A stretch of 64,000 bases of DNA, taken from Myxococcales bacterium. Its GTDB lineage: Bacteria; Myxococcota_A; Bradymonadia; Bradymonadales; Bradymonadaceae. How positions within the stretch are numbered: the stretch's first letter is position 1; each line of letters opens with the position of its first letter. This document shows positions 63,286 to 64,000 of this stretch, in pieces. The notes beneath the pieces were generated by a model that was given only the letters and a program-made list of their open reading frames with translations, was not told the origin of the DNA and searched no databases. Position numbers and translations under genes: made by a program. The stretch is from NCBI GenBank assembly GCA_007120035.1, contig SKON01000193.1, forward strand, positions 1-64,000. Direction: 5' to 3'.

Positions 63286-64000
63286 CGAGAGACGACCAGG
63301 AGCTGGTCTCCAAAGGGACCTTCGTCCTGGACCAGCAGAAGGCGCTGGAGAAGCTCAGGGATTATCAGCTGCCGACAGCTCACCACCATCTTCTGGAGTT
63401 CATCAAGGCCGCCCACCTGTTAGAGGCGCTATGGATCGACGTGAGCATTGAGCGAAATCAGGTGGTGCTGGAGTTCGATGGCGACGTGCTGACTGCCGAG
63501 GAGCTAGGGGAGATCTTCTCGGCGCCCTTCTCGCGGTCACGGGGAGCCCGACAGAGAGCGCTGCGGCATCTGGCGATCGGGCTGCACGCCGCCCGGGGGC
63601 TGGGGTTGGCGGAGTGCGTCCTGGAGTCCGGTGGGGACGTAGGGGTGGGCATCTCCGTGGCAGGAGAGGAGTTCGAGGAGTACTCGCTCTCCCCGGCGGC
63701 GGCGCTCCCGTCGACGCGGGTGAGGTTGCGCCGTCCCGGCGGATTGCGGGCCCTGCGTCGGTTCGTCGGCCGGATGCGAGGGGTCTCCGATGAGGAGGAG
63801 TTTCTCCGAGAGCGGTGTCGGTACAGCGACCGCCACATCGACGTCAACGGCGAGAGAGTTAGCCAGGGGCTGAGCCTCGGCGGGGAGACCTGGGCGCAGG
63901 TGGGCCTCCAGGGGGAGGGCTGGGCCGCCGTGGTCGGCGTGGTCCCATCGTCGACGACGGTGGAGGCGACCTTCGTGCAACACGGGGTGGTCCTGGAAAC
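63282..64000 (+). CDS. Degenerate GHKL-fold partner protein (cut by the window end)
   Basis: Open to the right edge; 239 codons visible. Residues 34-101 follow the same order as the ATPase just upstream but with key residues lost: HLLEFIKAAHLLEA (catalytic-type Glu39 kept, Ala43 in place of Asn), EFDGDVLTAEEL in place of D-x-G-x-G, and ALRHLAIGL in place of the G-x-x-G-x-G lid. It therefore probably does not bind ATP in the usual way. The ATGA overlap with the ATPase gene suggests a stoichiometric complex. Confidence 0.68.
   Translation, partial: MTRDDQELVSKGTFVLDQQKALEKLRDYQLPTAHHHLLEFIKAAHLLEALWIDVSIERNQVVLEFDGDVLTAEELGEIFSAPFSRSRGARQRALRHLAIGLHAARGLGLAECVLESGGDVGVGISVAGEEFEEYSLSPAAALPSTRVRLRRPGGLRALRRFVGRMRGVSDEEEFLRERCRYSDRHIDVNGERVSQGLSLGGETWAQVGLQGEGWAAVVGVVPSSTTVEATFVQHGVVLE

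Overview
The window reads as chromosome of a high-GC Gram-negative bacterium with a large, predatory or social style of secretome. Very acidic proteins, many lipobox lipoproteins, an OmpA protein with TSP3 calcium repeats, FHA and NtrC-type signalling, and low-complexity repeats such as poly-NQ point to the Myxococcota/Bradymonadota (former Deltaproteobacteria) group. This assignment is an inference from gene content. I see no rRNA, integrase, transposase, CRISPR array or phage gene. One tRNA, Thr(CGT), is present.

Layout. 1-499: a nested repeat block and the ileS leader. 0.5-5 kb: ileS-lspA and an outer-membrane barrel. 5-9 kb: an RpoH-type sigma factor, then a leftward group of two Flp pilins, a prepilin peptidase and a ThiO-like oxidase; each pilin sits behind a consensus sigma-54 promoter. 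9-18.5 kb: a long rightward run of mfd, a PpiC lipoprotein, surA, pdxA, a crotonase, a three-repeat membrane protein and pssA (repair coupling, envelope folding, cofactor and lipid synthesis). 18.5-23 kb: an M42 peptidase and several small secreted, Cys- or His-rich proteins, with tRNA-Thr. 23-35 kb: surface proteins (thioester alpha-2-macroglobulin, OmpA/TSP3, NQ-repeat FG-GAP lipoprotein) and a methyltransferase-fold protein. 36-43 kb: an EgsA/AraM glycerol-1-phosphate dehydrogenase, a small sigma-region-4 look-alike, and a propionyl-CoA module (biotin carboxylase, biotin carrier, methylmalonyl-CoA mutase large subunit) followed by a SerA-like dehydrogenase. 43-53 kb: a stand-alone LeuA-type regulatory domain, a T2SF-fold protein, a lamin-tail lipoprotein, a basic R/S/K protein with a lone receiver, an FHA/TPR protein and a histidine kinase/NtrC-type regulator pair. 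53-60 kb: pckA, a 2-aminomuconate-deaminase-like RidA protein, a frameshifted GLUG-repeat lipoprotein and a leftward operon ending in a hydroxy-/aminomuconic semialdehyde dehydrogenase. 60.5-64 kb: ychF and a tandem pair of HSP90-like GHKL proteins, the second degenerate in its ATP site and cut by the window end.

Themes. Envelope building (lspA, surA, PpiC, pssA, possibly egsA) supports the many lipoproteins and barrels. pckA, the propionyl-CoA module and the muconate-type enzymes suggest growth on amino acids. The best candidates for undescribed biology are the sigma-region-4 mimic (37616-37924), the GHKL pair (61693-64000), the sigma-54-driven Flp pilins, and the stand-alone LeuA regulatory domain.
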